Under the pieces are notes generated by a model. It was not told the DNA's origin. It saw only the letters and a list, made by a program, of their open reading frames with translations, and ran no database searches. A stretch of 20,938 nt of DNA from the NCBI GenBank assembly GCA_964459495.1, contig CAYWNK010000093.1, forward strand, positions 1 through 20,938, given 5' to 3'. This document shows, piece by piece, positions 1-8,154 of the stretch; positions within the stretch are counted from its first letter, which is position 1; the number at the start of each line of letters is the position of its first letter. The DNA is from CAYWNK01 sp964459495. Lineage in GTDB: Bacteria > Planctomycetota > UBA1135 > GCA-002686595. Both the position numbers and the translations under genes were made by a program.

Positions 1-891
1 GTACTTATTCCACCACCCCCGCCACTCATCCGCATTCAACCGCGCCTCATGCCCGGTCAACGCCATCAGCGCCTCCTGCGCCAAACGCAAGCCACCCACA
101 TCCGCCTCCCGGTGGCTTCGATCCAGCAGATTGATCAATGCAGGCACCGCATCAGGATTGCGCAGTTCGACCAAGCCTACGGCCGCATTTCGGCGCACCT
201 CCTTGTCCTCATCGAAGAGCGCTCTCGCCAACGCCTTGGTCGCCTCCTCGATGGTCGTATCCCGCTGGGCGCGGGCCGCTAGGCTCTGCACACTCCGGTC
301 CCGCACCAACCAGTCTGGATCCTCATCGACACGCTGAATCAAAGCCGCCCGGACACGATCCTCCGCTCCGCGGAGCCCGTACGGCATGAACTCCAACAAT
401 GCCGCCGCCCTGCGCCTGGCATCGACCTTGTCTTCGCGTACCAGCTGCTCCAGCAAGGGGTCCAGAGCGGGCACGCCGATGCGCTCGAGCAGCTCGCCGG
501 CAATCCCCGTGCCCTGGCCGTTGCCCAGGGCGAGCAGCTCAGCGAGAGCGGGAGCAGACACCTCACCGAGACCAACGAGCTCATTGGCCGAGCGCCGATA
601 GAGGGAGGTCACCGGATCGTCCGCGCGGGAGAGCTCGCCGCGGCCGTAGGTCTTGAGCAGGGTTCGGATCAGGTTGCTGACCAGAAAGACCTCCTGGCCC
701 TCATCCCCCAACGCCGCCGCGCGGCGCTCCGGCCAGTCGCTGCGCTCCTCGAGGTAGCTCACCCATAACTCCCGATATTCCTCGGGCAGTTCCTGTACAG
801 GTCGTACCACGCTCGCATCCGCGCCGGATTTCGAACCCAAGCCAGCGCAGCCCAGGGCCGCGCCACACAACACCACAATCAGCAGCCGCAT
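1..891 (-). CDS. HEAT-repeat lipoprotein, C-terminally cut by the window edge
   Basis: The frame is open from ATG at 891 to base 1 (297 codons, no stop), so the C-terminus lies outside the window. The N-terminus MRLLIVVLCGAALGC looks like a lipoprotein signal with the lipidated cysteine at residue 15; the lipobox is imperfect (Ala at -3). From about residue 110 the protein is made of alternating helices typical of HEAT/PBS-lyase-type repeats, for example EVSAPALAELLALG, RRRAAALLEFM and EVRRNAAVGLVEL. Such repeats usually form protein-binding scaffolds; no catalytic site is visible. The start lies 6 bases after the stop of the upstream GT4 gene, so it is probably the last visible gene of the glycosyltransferase operon. 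A role in assembling or anchoring the glycan machinery at the envelope is only an inference from position. No Shine-Dalgarno sequence precedes the start. Confidence 0.8.
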   Translation of the reverse strand, partial: MRLLIVVLCGAALGCAGLGSKSGADASVVRPVQELPEEYRELWVSYLEERSDWPERRAAALGDEGQEVFLVSNLIRTLLKTYGRGELSRADDPVTSLYRRSANELVGLGEVSAPALAELLALGNGQGTGIAGELLERIGVPALDPLLEQLVREDKVDARRRAAALLEFMPYGLRGAEDRVRAALIQRVDEDPDWLVRDRSVQSLAARAQRDTTIEEATKALARALFDEDKEVRRNAAVGLVELRNPDAVPALINLLDRSHREADVGGLRLAQEALMALTGHEARLNADEWRGWWNKY

Positions 892-897
892 GGGCGG

Positions 898-2280
898 CTA
901 GGATACCACCGGTGCCCGGTATGCCGCCTCCACTCGATCGACGGTCGCCTCCCAGTCCGGCAGCTCAGGAGCGCGCCGCGCCTCCACCAGCTCGGGGTTG
1001 CGAATCACGCGCCGCAGGCAAGCCGCGAGGGCCGTTGCATCCCCCGCTCGAAACCGAAGCTCCGGCTCTGGCACCAGCTCTGGCAATGCGCCCAGGTCCG
1101 AGGTCAAGACCAAGGCCCCAGCCTGCAGGGCCTCGAGTATCACCAGGGGCCGGTTTTCAAACCACAGACTCGGCACCACCAGGACGTCGGTGCGCGCCAG
1201 CGCGGCGTGGACCTCATCCCGGCTCAAGCGCCCCCCCATCTGCGCCCCCACCGCGGCGGCAAAGCCCGCGAGGGATTCTGCGTAGGCCGGCGCGTGCTCA
1301 TCGGGTCCGTTGAGCCGCAGCTCCGCGCCGGCCTTGAGCTCATCCCCGAGCTGGTCCCATGCCTCGAGCACCACATGCGCCCCCTTCAGGGGAACGAAAG
1401 TGCCCAGGAACTGCACACGCAACGGCGCCCCAAGGGCGCGCGGCTCGCGCCGTGCCGCATGCATACGCCCCTTCGCAATCCCGGTCGGCAGCACCTCGAC
1501 CCGCTGCGCGTCGAGCCCCGCATCGATCGCCCGGGCCGCCAAGAACGCCGAGGGGCAGAATACCCGCTCCGCGTGCCGGTATGCCTCCAGCAAGCCCGCC
1601 CGGCGCGATAAGGATCCCCGTGCGTAGCGCTCCTGCTCTTCGGCGGCGACAGGCTTGGGAGCCTCGACCTGCCCAGCGGCCACCGACGTACGCCCCTTGC
1701 GCACAGCCAAAGGCGCGAGGTTGAGGCCGGTGACCCTTCGCAGGCCGGCCAAGCCGCGTCCTACCCGACGCTGCAGGGCGGATTGGCGCCAATCGAAGCG
1801 CGCCAGACAGACCCCACAGCGCATGGGGTCGACCGTGTGGCACAAGTCCCCGTCCGCATCGACGAGCTGACCAAAGCGAGCGCACTCCAGTCCAAAGTCG
1901 TGCAGGGTCGCCAAGACTCGCGCCCCCGCCGCAGCCGCCATCTCCGGTAGGCCAGCCGACAGATAGAGCAGGTGCTGAATGTGCACGACCTCGGGCCGCA
2001 CCTTGGCCAGCAGCTCCTGGAAACGCTTCTCCACGCCAGGATGACTCCAGGTCTCCTGGAAGCTGCGATAGAACAGGTTCTGCACGAGAGTGTGCACGAC
2101 CACCCCATCCTGCTCGCGGCTGAGCATCCGCAGATCGGTGCGCCCCACGTCCTTGTGGGTGCAAAGTACGTGCACCTCATGACCACGCTGCGCAAGCCCA
2201 CAGGCCAAGCCCTCGGTGTAGACCTCCGTACCCGCCGTGTGATGCGGCGGATAGCGATGGCTGACGAGGAGCACGCGCAT
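898..2280 (-). CDS. GT4 family glycosyltransferase
   Basis: This 460-residue protein has the two-domain GT-B layout. The N-terminal part (MRVLLVSHRYPPHHTAGTEV, then QRGHEVHVLC) matches the glycosyltransferase subfamily 4 acceptor domain with its glycine-rich loop. The C-terminal part contains FLGTFVPLKG near residue 291 and the E-x7-E nucleotide-sugar motif at Glu375 and Glu383 (FENRPLVILEAL). It probably transfers a sugar with retention of configuration to a growing glycan at the cytoplasmic membrane; donor and acceptor cannot be read from the sequence. Four cysteines (133, 147, 155, 158) sit between the domains. It starts 8 bases after the SRPBCC gene and is followed after 6 bases by the HEAT lipoprotein gene, so co-transcription is very likely. 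Confidence 0.93.
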   Translation of the reverse strand: MRVLLVSHRYPPHHTAGTEVYTEGLACGLAQRGHEVHVLCTHKDVGRTDLRMLSREQDGVVVHTLVQNLFYRSFQETWSHPGVEKRFQELLAKVRPEVVHIQHLLYLSAGLPEMAAAAGARVLATLHDFGLECARFGQLVDADGDLCHTVDPMRCGVCLARFDWRQSALQRRVGRGLAGLRRVTGLNLAPLAVRKGRTSVAAGQVEAPKPVAAEEQERYARGSLSRRAGLLEAYRHAERVFCPSAFLAARAIDAGLDAQRVEVLPTGIAKGRMHAARREPRALGAPLRVQFLGTFVPLKGAHVVLEAWDQLGDELKAGAELRLNGPDEHAPAYAESLAGFAAAVGAQMGGRLSRDEVHAALARTDVLVVPSLWFENRPLVILEALQAGALVLTSDLGALPELVPEPELRFRAGDATALAACLRRVIRNPELVEARRAPELPDWEATVDRVEAAYRAPVVS

Positions 2281-2288
2281 AGCTGGGA

Positions 2289-2870
2289 TCAGTCCTGCGC
2301 AGGAGCGCCCGCCGGGTCGGCGCCTGCCGCTCCATCGTTGCTTGCGGCTTGCCCAGCGTTCGCACTCACGTAGGCAGCAAGGCCCTGAACGGACGACTCG
2401 TAGCTCGGGCCAACAAAGCGATCAATCAGCGGCGCCATCAATTTCTGAGCGCCGCCCAAGCTCCCTTCGCTAGAAAAGACCACCCTCGTCCCCCCTTCAG
2501 AGGCGACGCAAAGGACCTTGCCTTCGAGGGTCATCCCCTCCGCCTCGATGGCATAGCACATGCCCTCCTCGACACTGCTCGAGACAACCTTCATCGTGCC
2601 GCTGCCCAGCTCGCCCTCGGAAACCCAGCTCCACGTGCAGCCCGGGCCCGAGGCAGGACCAGTGAACGTAAAGCTCGCCTCAGGGTCGGTTTCCTTGCTC
2701 CAGTAGGACCAGTTCGGCCAGGTGGAGAGGTTCTCGACGACCGCGTGCACCTCGGCGGGTGCTCCGGGCACCTGGCCGCTCCTCGCCACCGACCAGTCGC
2801 CGGATAGGAAGATAAGCGCCGCCCCCATGGAGGCGACGATGAGCAGGAGCAGGGCGAGGAGAAATTTCAT
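2289..2870 (-). CDS. Membrane-anchored SRPBCC-fold protein
   Basis: The protein has 193 residues. Residues 1-22 (KFLLALLLLIVASMGAALIF) form one hydrophobic segment that acts as an anchor or uncleaved signal. Residues about 30-170 look like the SRPBCC (polyketide cyclase/START-like) helix-grip fold: the opening V.G.PAEVHAVVENLSTWPNWSYWS and the later ACKV-like beta strands ending in a long C-terminal helix (LMAPLIDRFVGPSYESSVQGL) are characteristic. Such domains bind hydrophobic ligands in a cavity; the ligand here is unknown. The C-terminal tail is Ala/Gly-rich and probably disordered. It lies inside the glycosyltransferase operon, 82 bases after the GT2 gene and 8 before the next GT4. A lipid-linked intermediate is a tempting ligand, but that is speculation. 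Confidence 0.82.
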   Translation of the reverse strand: MKFLLALLLLIVASMGAALIFLSGDWSVARSGQVPGAPAEVHAVVENLSTWPNWSYWSKETDPEASFTFTGPASGPGCTWSWVSEGELGSGTMKVVSSSVEEGMCYAIEAEGMTLEGKVLCVASEGGTRVVFSSEGSLGGAQKLMAPLIDRFVGPSYESSVQGLAAYVSANAGQAASNDGAAGADPAGAPAQD

Positions 2871-2952
2871 CGATCAGCGGGTCTTTGAACCCGATAGGGA
2901 AACGCGGTCGCATGAGTGTAGTGCCCGCCGTCCCGTGAACCGACTCCGCCTC

Positions 2953-4053
2953 TCAGGAATCGCGCCGCGCAGGCATCGCCCTCGGACGCTGCGGCCAGAG
3001 AGCAGTCAGTATCCGGTTCAGCCCCCTGGCCAGGCGCGCCTTGCGCGGCGATGCCGCCACCGCGGGGGTCAGGGTCAAGGGTCCCTCGACCAGCAGCGCC
3101 CGATCCCCGAACCGCCGGCGGCGCTGGACGCCACGACGCCGCGACCAGGCCCCGGGCAGGCACAGCAGGAAGTCCCACTTGCCCAGGCAATAGGCCCAAA
3201 AAGCCCTTTGCTGCAGGGCAAACCCGACCTGCGCAACCTCATAGACGAGCAGGCCCGGGATAGCCAGCAGCAGTCCGAAGAGGGAGTAACACTTCGCCAC
3301 GTACATCCAGCGGTTGCGACTGTGCAACCTCACGCGACGCGCGGGGTAGCGCGGCCCCTCGCGGAACGAAATGCCGGCGGTTCCCTCATCATGCACGCAG
3401 ATCGTGCCTTCCACGCAGTACAACCCGAGCCCTTCGCTGCGTAGCCGGTAGGACAGATCCAGGTCTTCAAACAGAATGAAATACAGTTCGTCGTAGCCGC
3501 CCGCCTCCAGCACGGCGCGAGCGTCAACCAGCAGGCAGAGGGACACGATCGCGTCTACCGCCACCGTCCCCTCCCCCTCGGCTTCCGCCAGCGGCGTGTA
3601 GAAGTTCCGCAGCGCAATCAGCCCCGCGTAGTGCAGATGCCCGCCGTCGTAATGCACGCGCCCACGGTCCCCTGCAAACACGCTGCGGGGCTGAAGCAGC
3701 ACCGCGTCGGGATGGGCGTTGGCCGCGGCCCGGAGGGAGCCTAAGCCATCGGGGGGCAGCGTCACGTCGTTGTCCAGGGCTAGGACCCACGGGTACTGGG
3801 CCGCCCGCATGCCAGCGTTGCGCGCAGCCGCAGGGCCAGCGTTGCGGCCCATCGGCAGGCAGGTCACGCCGGGGTAGCGCTCACGCAGGAGGCCAATGCT
3901 GCCGTCGGTGGACTCGTTGTCGACGACGATGATCTCGGCGGGAGCTGGATCCAGGGCGAGCAGGCTGTCGAGGCAAGCGGGCAGGTAGGCCTCGCCGTTG
4001 TAGTTGCAAACGACCGCCGAAACGGGGCCAACTCGAGAGACCTGGGGGCTCAT
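2953..4053 (-). CDS. GT2 family glycosyltransferase (rhamnosyltransferase-like)
   Basis: The 366-residue protein begins with the GT-A nucleotide-binding strand VSAVVCNYNGEAYLPACLDSL, followed by IIVVDNESTDGS and the metal-binding DxD equivalent Asp94-Asn95-Asp96 (ALDNDVTLP). The acceptor-side motif FEDLDLSYRLRSEG (about residues 195-208) is typical of the WbbL/COG1216 group of inverting transferases, which often act in O-antigen or capsule assembly. A hydrophobic stretch at about 257-280 (SLFGLLLAIPGLLVYEVAQ) suggests membrane association, and the C-terminus is arginine-rich. It starts 4 bases after the stop of the upstream GT2 gene, so translation is likely coupled. The sugar donor cannot be deduced. 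Confidence 0.93.
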   Translation of the reverse strand: MSPQVSRVGPVSAVVCNYNGEAYLPACLDSLLALDPAPAEIIVVDNESTDGSIGLLRERYPGVTCLPMGRNAGPAAARNAGMRAAQYPWVLALDNDVTLPPDGLGSLRAAANAHPDAVLLQPRSVFAGDRGRVHYDGGHLHYAGLIALRNFYTPLAEAEGEGTVAVDAIVSLCLLVDARAVLEAGGYDELYFILFEDLDLSYRLRSEGLGLYCVEGTICVHDEGTAGISFREGPRYPARRVRLHSRNRWMYVAKCYSLFGLLLAIPGLLVYEVAQVGFALQQRAFWAYCLGKWDFLLCLPGAWSRRRGVQRRRRFGDRALLVEGPLTLTPAVAASPRKARLARGLNRILTALWPQRPRAMPARRDS

Positions 4054-4057
4054 CGCA

Positions 4058-5389
4058 TCACTGCACAGGAAGCTCGAAGTCGGATGACTTCACCGGCTCC
4101 CGGTGACGCAAACAGTACGGAATGTTGCAGAGCACGCTCCAGCCCGCCCGCACGAGCACCCACCAGGCGCCTTTCGTCTCGCGCAAGCAGCGACCCAATC
4201 CCAGGGTTCCAGTCGCATCGCTGACGCTGCCGTCGAGTTCCTTCGCTTCCGAGCGCAACAGCACCTTGGTGACGACCAAGAACGGCATCTTCACAAGGTC
4301 ACCAAGCGGAGCGTACTTCAGCATCCCGAGGAAAGCGTTGCGCGCGTGGTAGTACAGGCTGCGCTTGCCCATCGAGATCCCGAAGGGGTTGTTGTGAAAC
4401 GCGCTCACGCCGGGGTACTGCAGCACGCGATAGCCCTTGTTGAGCAGCCGGCAGGTCATGTCGCGCTCGTTGCCGTAGATGAACAGGCGCTCGTCGTAGC
4501 CACCCACCTCGCGCACCGCCTGCGTGCGCGCCAGGCTTGCGCAGCCGCGGAACGTGCTCATGTAGCGCTCGGACTGCATGGCGGGTGACTGCAGGTAGCT
4601 CTCCGGCATGCCCGGCTCCACCACCTGCGTGGATAGCACCGCCGTTGTCGCCGGCTCCTCGCCCAAACGCTGCGTCGCCCGCTCCAACCAGTGGGGCGGC
4701 AGCACCACGTCGTCGTCGAGAATAGCGATCAGGTCGGTCCGGGCGCTGGCGAAGCCGATATTGAAGGTCTCGCAGGCCCCGTAGTCCGAGTTGGGCATCA
4801 CGACCAGGCGCACCTCGGGGTAGTCCGCGCGCAGGCGATCAGCCGTCTCGTCGTGGCTGGCGTTGTCGACCACCACGATGTCATCGAAGGGCAGCGTTTG
4901 AGCACGCAGCCCGTCGAGGTTGGCGCAGACATCATCTACTTTGTTCCAGGTGCAGATCACCGCTGTGGCGCTGGGTAGGCCTGCGGGGCGTAGCGGCGGG
5001 GCCATCCCCGCAGCGAGCTGCGCCGTCGGTCCAACCCAAGCCAGCACGGCCGCGCGCAGGGCGGCACAGGCCGCAGTCGCGTCGGCGTCTCCGCTCTCCA
5101 AGCTCGGTCCCGCGATCCGCTCGGGCGCGTGCTTCACGAGGGCCGCGAGCAGCTCCGAGACGAGTCCGTGGTGGGCGCCTAGCTCACCGGCTTGATGGCC
5201 CAGGCAAATCACGGGCACGTCGACCTGGGCGGCTGAGCCCGTCAGCTGCAGGAGCATGGACGTAGCGGCCTGGGAGCCATCGGGCTCCTGCTGCCTGAGC
5301 AGAAGCAATGCTGCCGCGGCATCTTCGGGCCCAATCGCCAGCGCCAATCCGAGGCCGGCGCTGGGTGTGTTGGGCGGGGTAGGGGTCAC
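4058..5389 (-). CDS. GT2 family glycosyltransferase with extra N-terminal domain
   Basis: I place the start at GTG 5389, which overlaps the upstream gene's TGA by 4 bases (GTGA); an ATG at 5485 would give 475 residues but a 100-base overlap and a proline/arginine-rich leader. This gives 443 residues. The GT-A domain begins near residue 139 (LPSATAVICTWNKVDDVCANL), continues through IVVVDNASHDET, and has the acidic metal site Asp225-Asp226-Asp227 (AILDDDVVLPPHW). YGNERDMTCRLLNKGYR corresponds to the ED acceptor motif of COG1216 enzymes, and GRCLRETKGAWWVLVRAG is a C-terminal membrane-associated segment. The first 138 residues form a separate mixed alpha/beta region (PVICLGHQAGELG, ELLAALVKHAPERI) that I do not recognise. 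It probably adds a sugar to an envelope glycan. Confidence 0.92.
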   Translation of the reverse strand: MTPTPPNTPSAGLGLALAIGPEDAAAALLLLRQQEPDGSQAATSMLLQLTGSAAQVDVPVICLGHQAGELGAHHGLVSELLAALVKHAPERIAGPSLESGDADATAACAALRAAVLAWVGPTAQLAAGMAPPLRPAGLPSATAVICTWNKVDDVCANLDGLRAQTLPFDDIVVVDNASHDETADRLRADYPEVRLVVMPNSDYGACETFNIGFASARTDLIAILDDDVVLPPHWLERATQRLGEEPATTAVLSTQVVEPGMPESYLQSPAMQSERYMSTFRGCASLARTQAVREVGGYDERLFIYGNERDMTCRLLNKGYRVLQYPGVSAFHNNPFGISMGKRSLYYHARNAFLGMLKYAPLGDLVKMPFLVVTKVLLRSEAKELDGSVSDATGTLGLGRCLRETKGAWWVLVRAGWSVLCNIPYCLRHREPVKSSDFELPVQ

Positions 5390-6651
5390 GAAGCTCGGTT
5401 CTGGCCGGGACTGGCGTGGTGGACGAAGAGACTCTGGAGGCGTTCGGCCGTCTCCGCGGGACCGGGGAGCTGGCTCGGCAGACACTGGGTCAGCTGCAGC
5501 AGTTCCCCCGGGCGCCGCAGGAAGGAACCGATCCGGTCCGTCCAGGCGTCGGGGTCGCGGGGCTCCAGCTGCTCGAGCCCGTCCGCCCCATGGCGCTCCG
5601 CCGCGGCTTCCGCGCAGCTCGCCAGGACCGGCAGACCGAGGGCCATCGCCTCATCGACCGCCACAGGATAGCCCTCTGCGGCCCGCGAGGGGAGCACCGC
5701 GACATGGCAGCGGGCAGCTTGTCGACGGAGTTCCAGAGCACCGGGTGCGAAGAATTGGATCGCCATGTCCCCCGCAAGGGTGCGCAGGCGGTCGTCCAGG
5801 CCCCTTTCGGCCTGCTCCCCCACCAGCACGAGCTGCACTCGCTCCGCCTGCAGAATCGCCAGCCCGCGGACCAATTCCAGCAGCCCTGCGGCGGTGCTCC
5901 GCGGCCCGTGGTAGAGCAGGCGCAGCGGCGAGTCTCCACGCCAGGGAGCCCTGGGCCCAAGACGCGCAGCGGGGCCCAGGCCTTGGTTGGGGGGAATGAT
6001 CCGTACGCGCTCTGGCGTCAGCTGGATGCTGTCAGCCAGCCGTACGAGATGCGTGCGGCTGGGCACGATGACTCGACCAGCAGCGGCCACCTCCGCGGCC
6101 AGCTCCTCGCTGCGCAGCCACATTCGCCTCGACAGCTCGTCCTGCTGCTCCTCCGATCCCTCGGATCCCAGACAGGACCCGCAGGCGTCCATCGATGCCG
6201 AAGTTCGTACCGCCGATGGGCCTAGCCGGGCTGCGCAGCTCCCCAAGGTCGCGGGCGCCAGCAGGTCGCCCCTACCGCATACCACGCTCCAGTCGTCGAG
6301 CTCCACCCAAACCCGCGCAGAGGGGGTCGTTCGCCGAACCACGTCGGAGAACAACGGAGCGCCGAGGTGCACGCACACCACCTCGAACTCTGCCAGCTCA
6401 GCGGCGAGCTCGTCCGGCATTGGAGCCAGGGCCTGGGCAGGCCCGACCGGGGAGTCGGTAACCCGTACTTGGATCCCCGCCTCGGCCGCCGCCAGGATGT
6501 CGGCGGCTTTGGCCGTCCCGGTCACCACTTGCACGCGCCACCCGCGCCGGGCCAAAGCGTCGGCCTGCAGGCCCACGCGCTTGGCGGACGCGTCGAGGTT
6601 GGGGGCAAACTCGGCGACGACGAATGCGATGCTAGGGCCGCGCAAGCTCAT
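5386..6651 (-). CDS. GT4-like glycosyltransferase
   Basis: The 421-residue protein has a GT-B layout. The N-terminus SIAFVVAEFAPNLDASAKRVGLQADALARRGWRVQVVTG is a subfamily 4 acceptor domain. The C-terminal domain has RLLYHGPRSTAAGLLELVRGL near 244 and the E-x7-E donor motif at Glu326 and Glu334 (EGYPVAVDEAMALGLPVLAS). Cysteines 125, 139, 157 and 160 sit between the two halves, as in the other GT4 gene of this operon. It begins in an ATGA overlap with the upstream GT2 and ends in a GTGA overlap with the downstream one, so the three are tightly coupled. Donor and acceptor are unknown. The N-terminal domain is less canonical than usual, but the donor motif makes the assignment secure. Confidence 0.9.
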   Translation of the reverse strand: MSLRGPSIAFVVAEFAPNLDASAKRVGLQADALARRGWRVQVVTGTAKAADILAAAEAGIQVRVTDSPVGPAQALAPMPDELAAELAEFEVVCVHLGAPLFSDVVRRTTPSARVWVELDDWSVVCGRGDLLAPATLGSCAARLGPSAVRTSASMDACGSCLGSEGSEEQQDELSRRMWLRSEELAAEVAAAGRVIVPSRTHLVRLADSIQLTPERVRIIPPNQGLGPAARLGPRAPWRGDSPLRLLYHGPRSTAAGLLELVRGLAILQAERVQLVLVGEQAERGLDDRLRTLAGDMAIQFFAPGALELRRQAARCHVAVLPSRAAEGYPVAVDEAMALGLPVLASCAEAAAERHGADGLEQLEPRDPDAWTDRIGSFLRRPGELLQLTQCLPSQLPGPAETAERLQSLFVHHASPGQNRAS

Positions 6652-7952
6652 GCAGCCTCCCGCATGTCATGGGCCTGTGCGCCCGCGAGCACCATGGAAG
6701 CGGCAACGCCCGACGGCGCCCCAAGACCCAGTGTGCGCGGATCCCAAATCGGCTCCATCCTGGAGGCGCTCGCCTTGCGCAGCCTCCAGATGCGATGGCG
6801 CTTGCCGGTGCTCGCGTGTCGAGCGCTGATCCAATAGGTGCCCGGTTCGAGCCAAGCCCATGAGCTGGACTGGATTCGCCACTGACCGCCCCGGCTCATG
6901 CAGGTCAACCACGGCTCGCAATCGGGCGTGCGCGCCACTTCGATCAACCAGGGGCCGGCGGGCGGCAGCGAAATCGTCGGCGGCTCATCCACGCTGCCGA
7001 GCGCGATGGCGTTTGCGGGCCCGCTCGCGAGCTGCCTCTCCGTTCGGCGCTCGGCCCAGGCTCGTATCCAACCGAGCATTCGCCGTTCGGCACCATTTGC
7101 GTACTGCGAAAGGAACGAGCGCCGGGAGATGTACCTGCGGCGCTTGAGGTTGTCCTCGCCGACGGCAGCTCTGGATCGACCGCAGGCGTGCAACGCGAGC
7201 GCTCGGGGGTGCACCACCAGACTCAGGCCGCGGGCACGCACGCGGCGGCAGAGGTCCGCCTCTTCGTAGGTGAACGGAAAACGGGTGTCCATCAGGTGCC
7301 CCAGATCGTCGGCGACCTGACGAGCCATCAGATAGAAGCCGCCGGTCAGGTGCTCACGCTCGAAGGGGATCTCGGCGGAGAGCTCCGCTAGGATCTTGCG
7401 CCAGCGACGATCCGTACCCATCGAAGCAACCCGCGGAACCAGCTTGCCGATCTCCGAGCGCAGTTCCACGAGCGGACCGGGCGTGGGCGGGCTCGCCACC
7501 TGGAACTGCCCTTGCTCGTCGAGCACCTGACGCGGGCTGACGATCCCGACCTCAGGGTGCCCATCGAGGTACTGAACCAGGACTTTCAGCGCGCCGGGAA
7601 CGAGCATCACGTCGGGGTGGACGATCGCCAAATAGTCGTCGGGGCCGCCTGTCGTCTGGGCGTAGAGGCGCTGGATCGCTCCGGCCAACCCGAAGTTCTC
7701 GCGGCTCGCAAAGATGCGCGCCCCCTCGGCCTCGAGCGCCTGCAGCCAGCAGCCATCTTCGCGCTCGGAGCCGTTGTCCCAAACAGCGATCTCAAGATCC
7801 TCCTCAGCGCCACCCAACAGCCACCATTCATGGCGCAACGAGCGCGCACAGGCGAGTGCAAAGGGGCCACTGTCGTGATTGACGACGAGCGCAACGAATC
7901 GGGGAGAGGTCAAGGTGGAGGGGGCGCCGTGGGGGGTAGCGCGGTCTCCCAT
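6648..7952 (-). CDS. GT2 family glycosyltransferase with C-terminal accessory domain; first gene of the operon
   Basis: The 434-residue protein has a GT-A domain from about residue 18 (FVALVVNHDSGPFALACARSL), the strand IAVWDNGSERED, the ENFGLAGAIQ helix and His112-Pro113-Asp114 (VHPDVMLVPGAL) at the DxD position; NPD/HPD variants are common in COG1216 rhamnosyltransferase-like proteins. LTGGFYLMARQ and FTYEEADLCRRVRARG complete the family pattern. Residues about 325-395 form an added region rich in tryptophan and beta strands (PWLIEVARTPDCEPWLTCM, EPGTYWISARH) that may be a binding domain. It is the first gene of the leftward cluster and must be transcribed from the 7953-8154 intergenic region. 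It overlaps the next gene by 4 bases (ATGA). Confidence 0.9.
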   Translation of the reverse strand: MGDRATPHGAPSTLTSPRFVALVVNHDSGPFALACARSLRHEWWLLGGAEEDLEIAVWDNGSEREDGCWLQALEAEGARIFASRENFGLAGAIQRLYAQTTGGPDDYLAIVHPDVMLVPGALKVLVQYLDGHPEVGIVSPRQVLDEQGQFQVASPPTPGPLVELRSEIGKLVPRVASMGTDRRWRKILAELSAEIPFEREHLTGGFYLMARQVADDLGHLMDTRFPFTYEEADLCRRVRARGLSLVVHPRALALHACGRSRAAVGEDNLKRRRYISRRSFLSQYANGAERRMLGWIRAWAERRTERQLASGPANAIALGSVDEPPTISLPPAGPWLIEVARTPDCEPWLTCMSRGGQWRIQSSSWAWLEPGTYWISARHASTGKRHRIWRLRKASASRMEPIWDPRTLGLGAPSGVAASMVLAGAQAHDMREAA

Positions 7953-8154
7953 CCCTTCGTCGTCTCAAGAGCTGAGAATGGAGCCGAGTTCTCGACTCCT
8001 TTGCAGCCTTGCCAACCTCTAGGATTGCCCTAACGACCGTTTCAGGTGCACCTGCACCGTCTTCGCCCTGACCGATGGGCCCTACACCCTCCCGGGGAGC
8101 CCCTTCCCCGCTGCGCCCACCCATCGGCGTGGCCCAGGTCGTAGAGTGATCCTC
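7953..8154. promoter_or_regulatory. Divergent promoter region between the glycosyltransferase operon and the S46 peptidase gene
   Basis: Both flanking genes point away from this 202-base gap, so it must hold promoters for both. No convincing -35/-10 pair is visible on either strand. Two symmetrical sequences stand out: a perfect 12-bp palindrome CAGGTGCACCTG at 8043-8054, which could be an operator for a dimeric regulator, and an 8-bp inverted repeat (CCGATGGG 8072-8079, CCCATCGG 8120-8127) flanking a C/G-rich stretch. Their function is inferred from position only. Confidence 0.4.

Noticed and set aside
1340..2164. Open frame of 274 codons overlapping the GT4 gene on the same strand
   Set aside because: It is a shifted frame inside a gene with intact GT4 motifs; the translation is low-complexity Gly/Ala/Arg.
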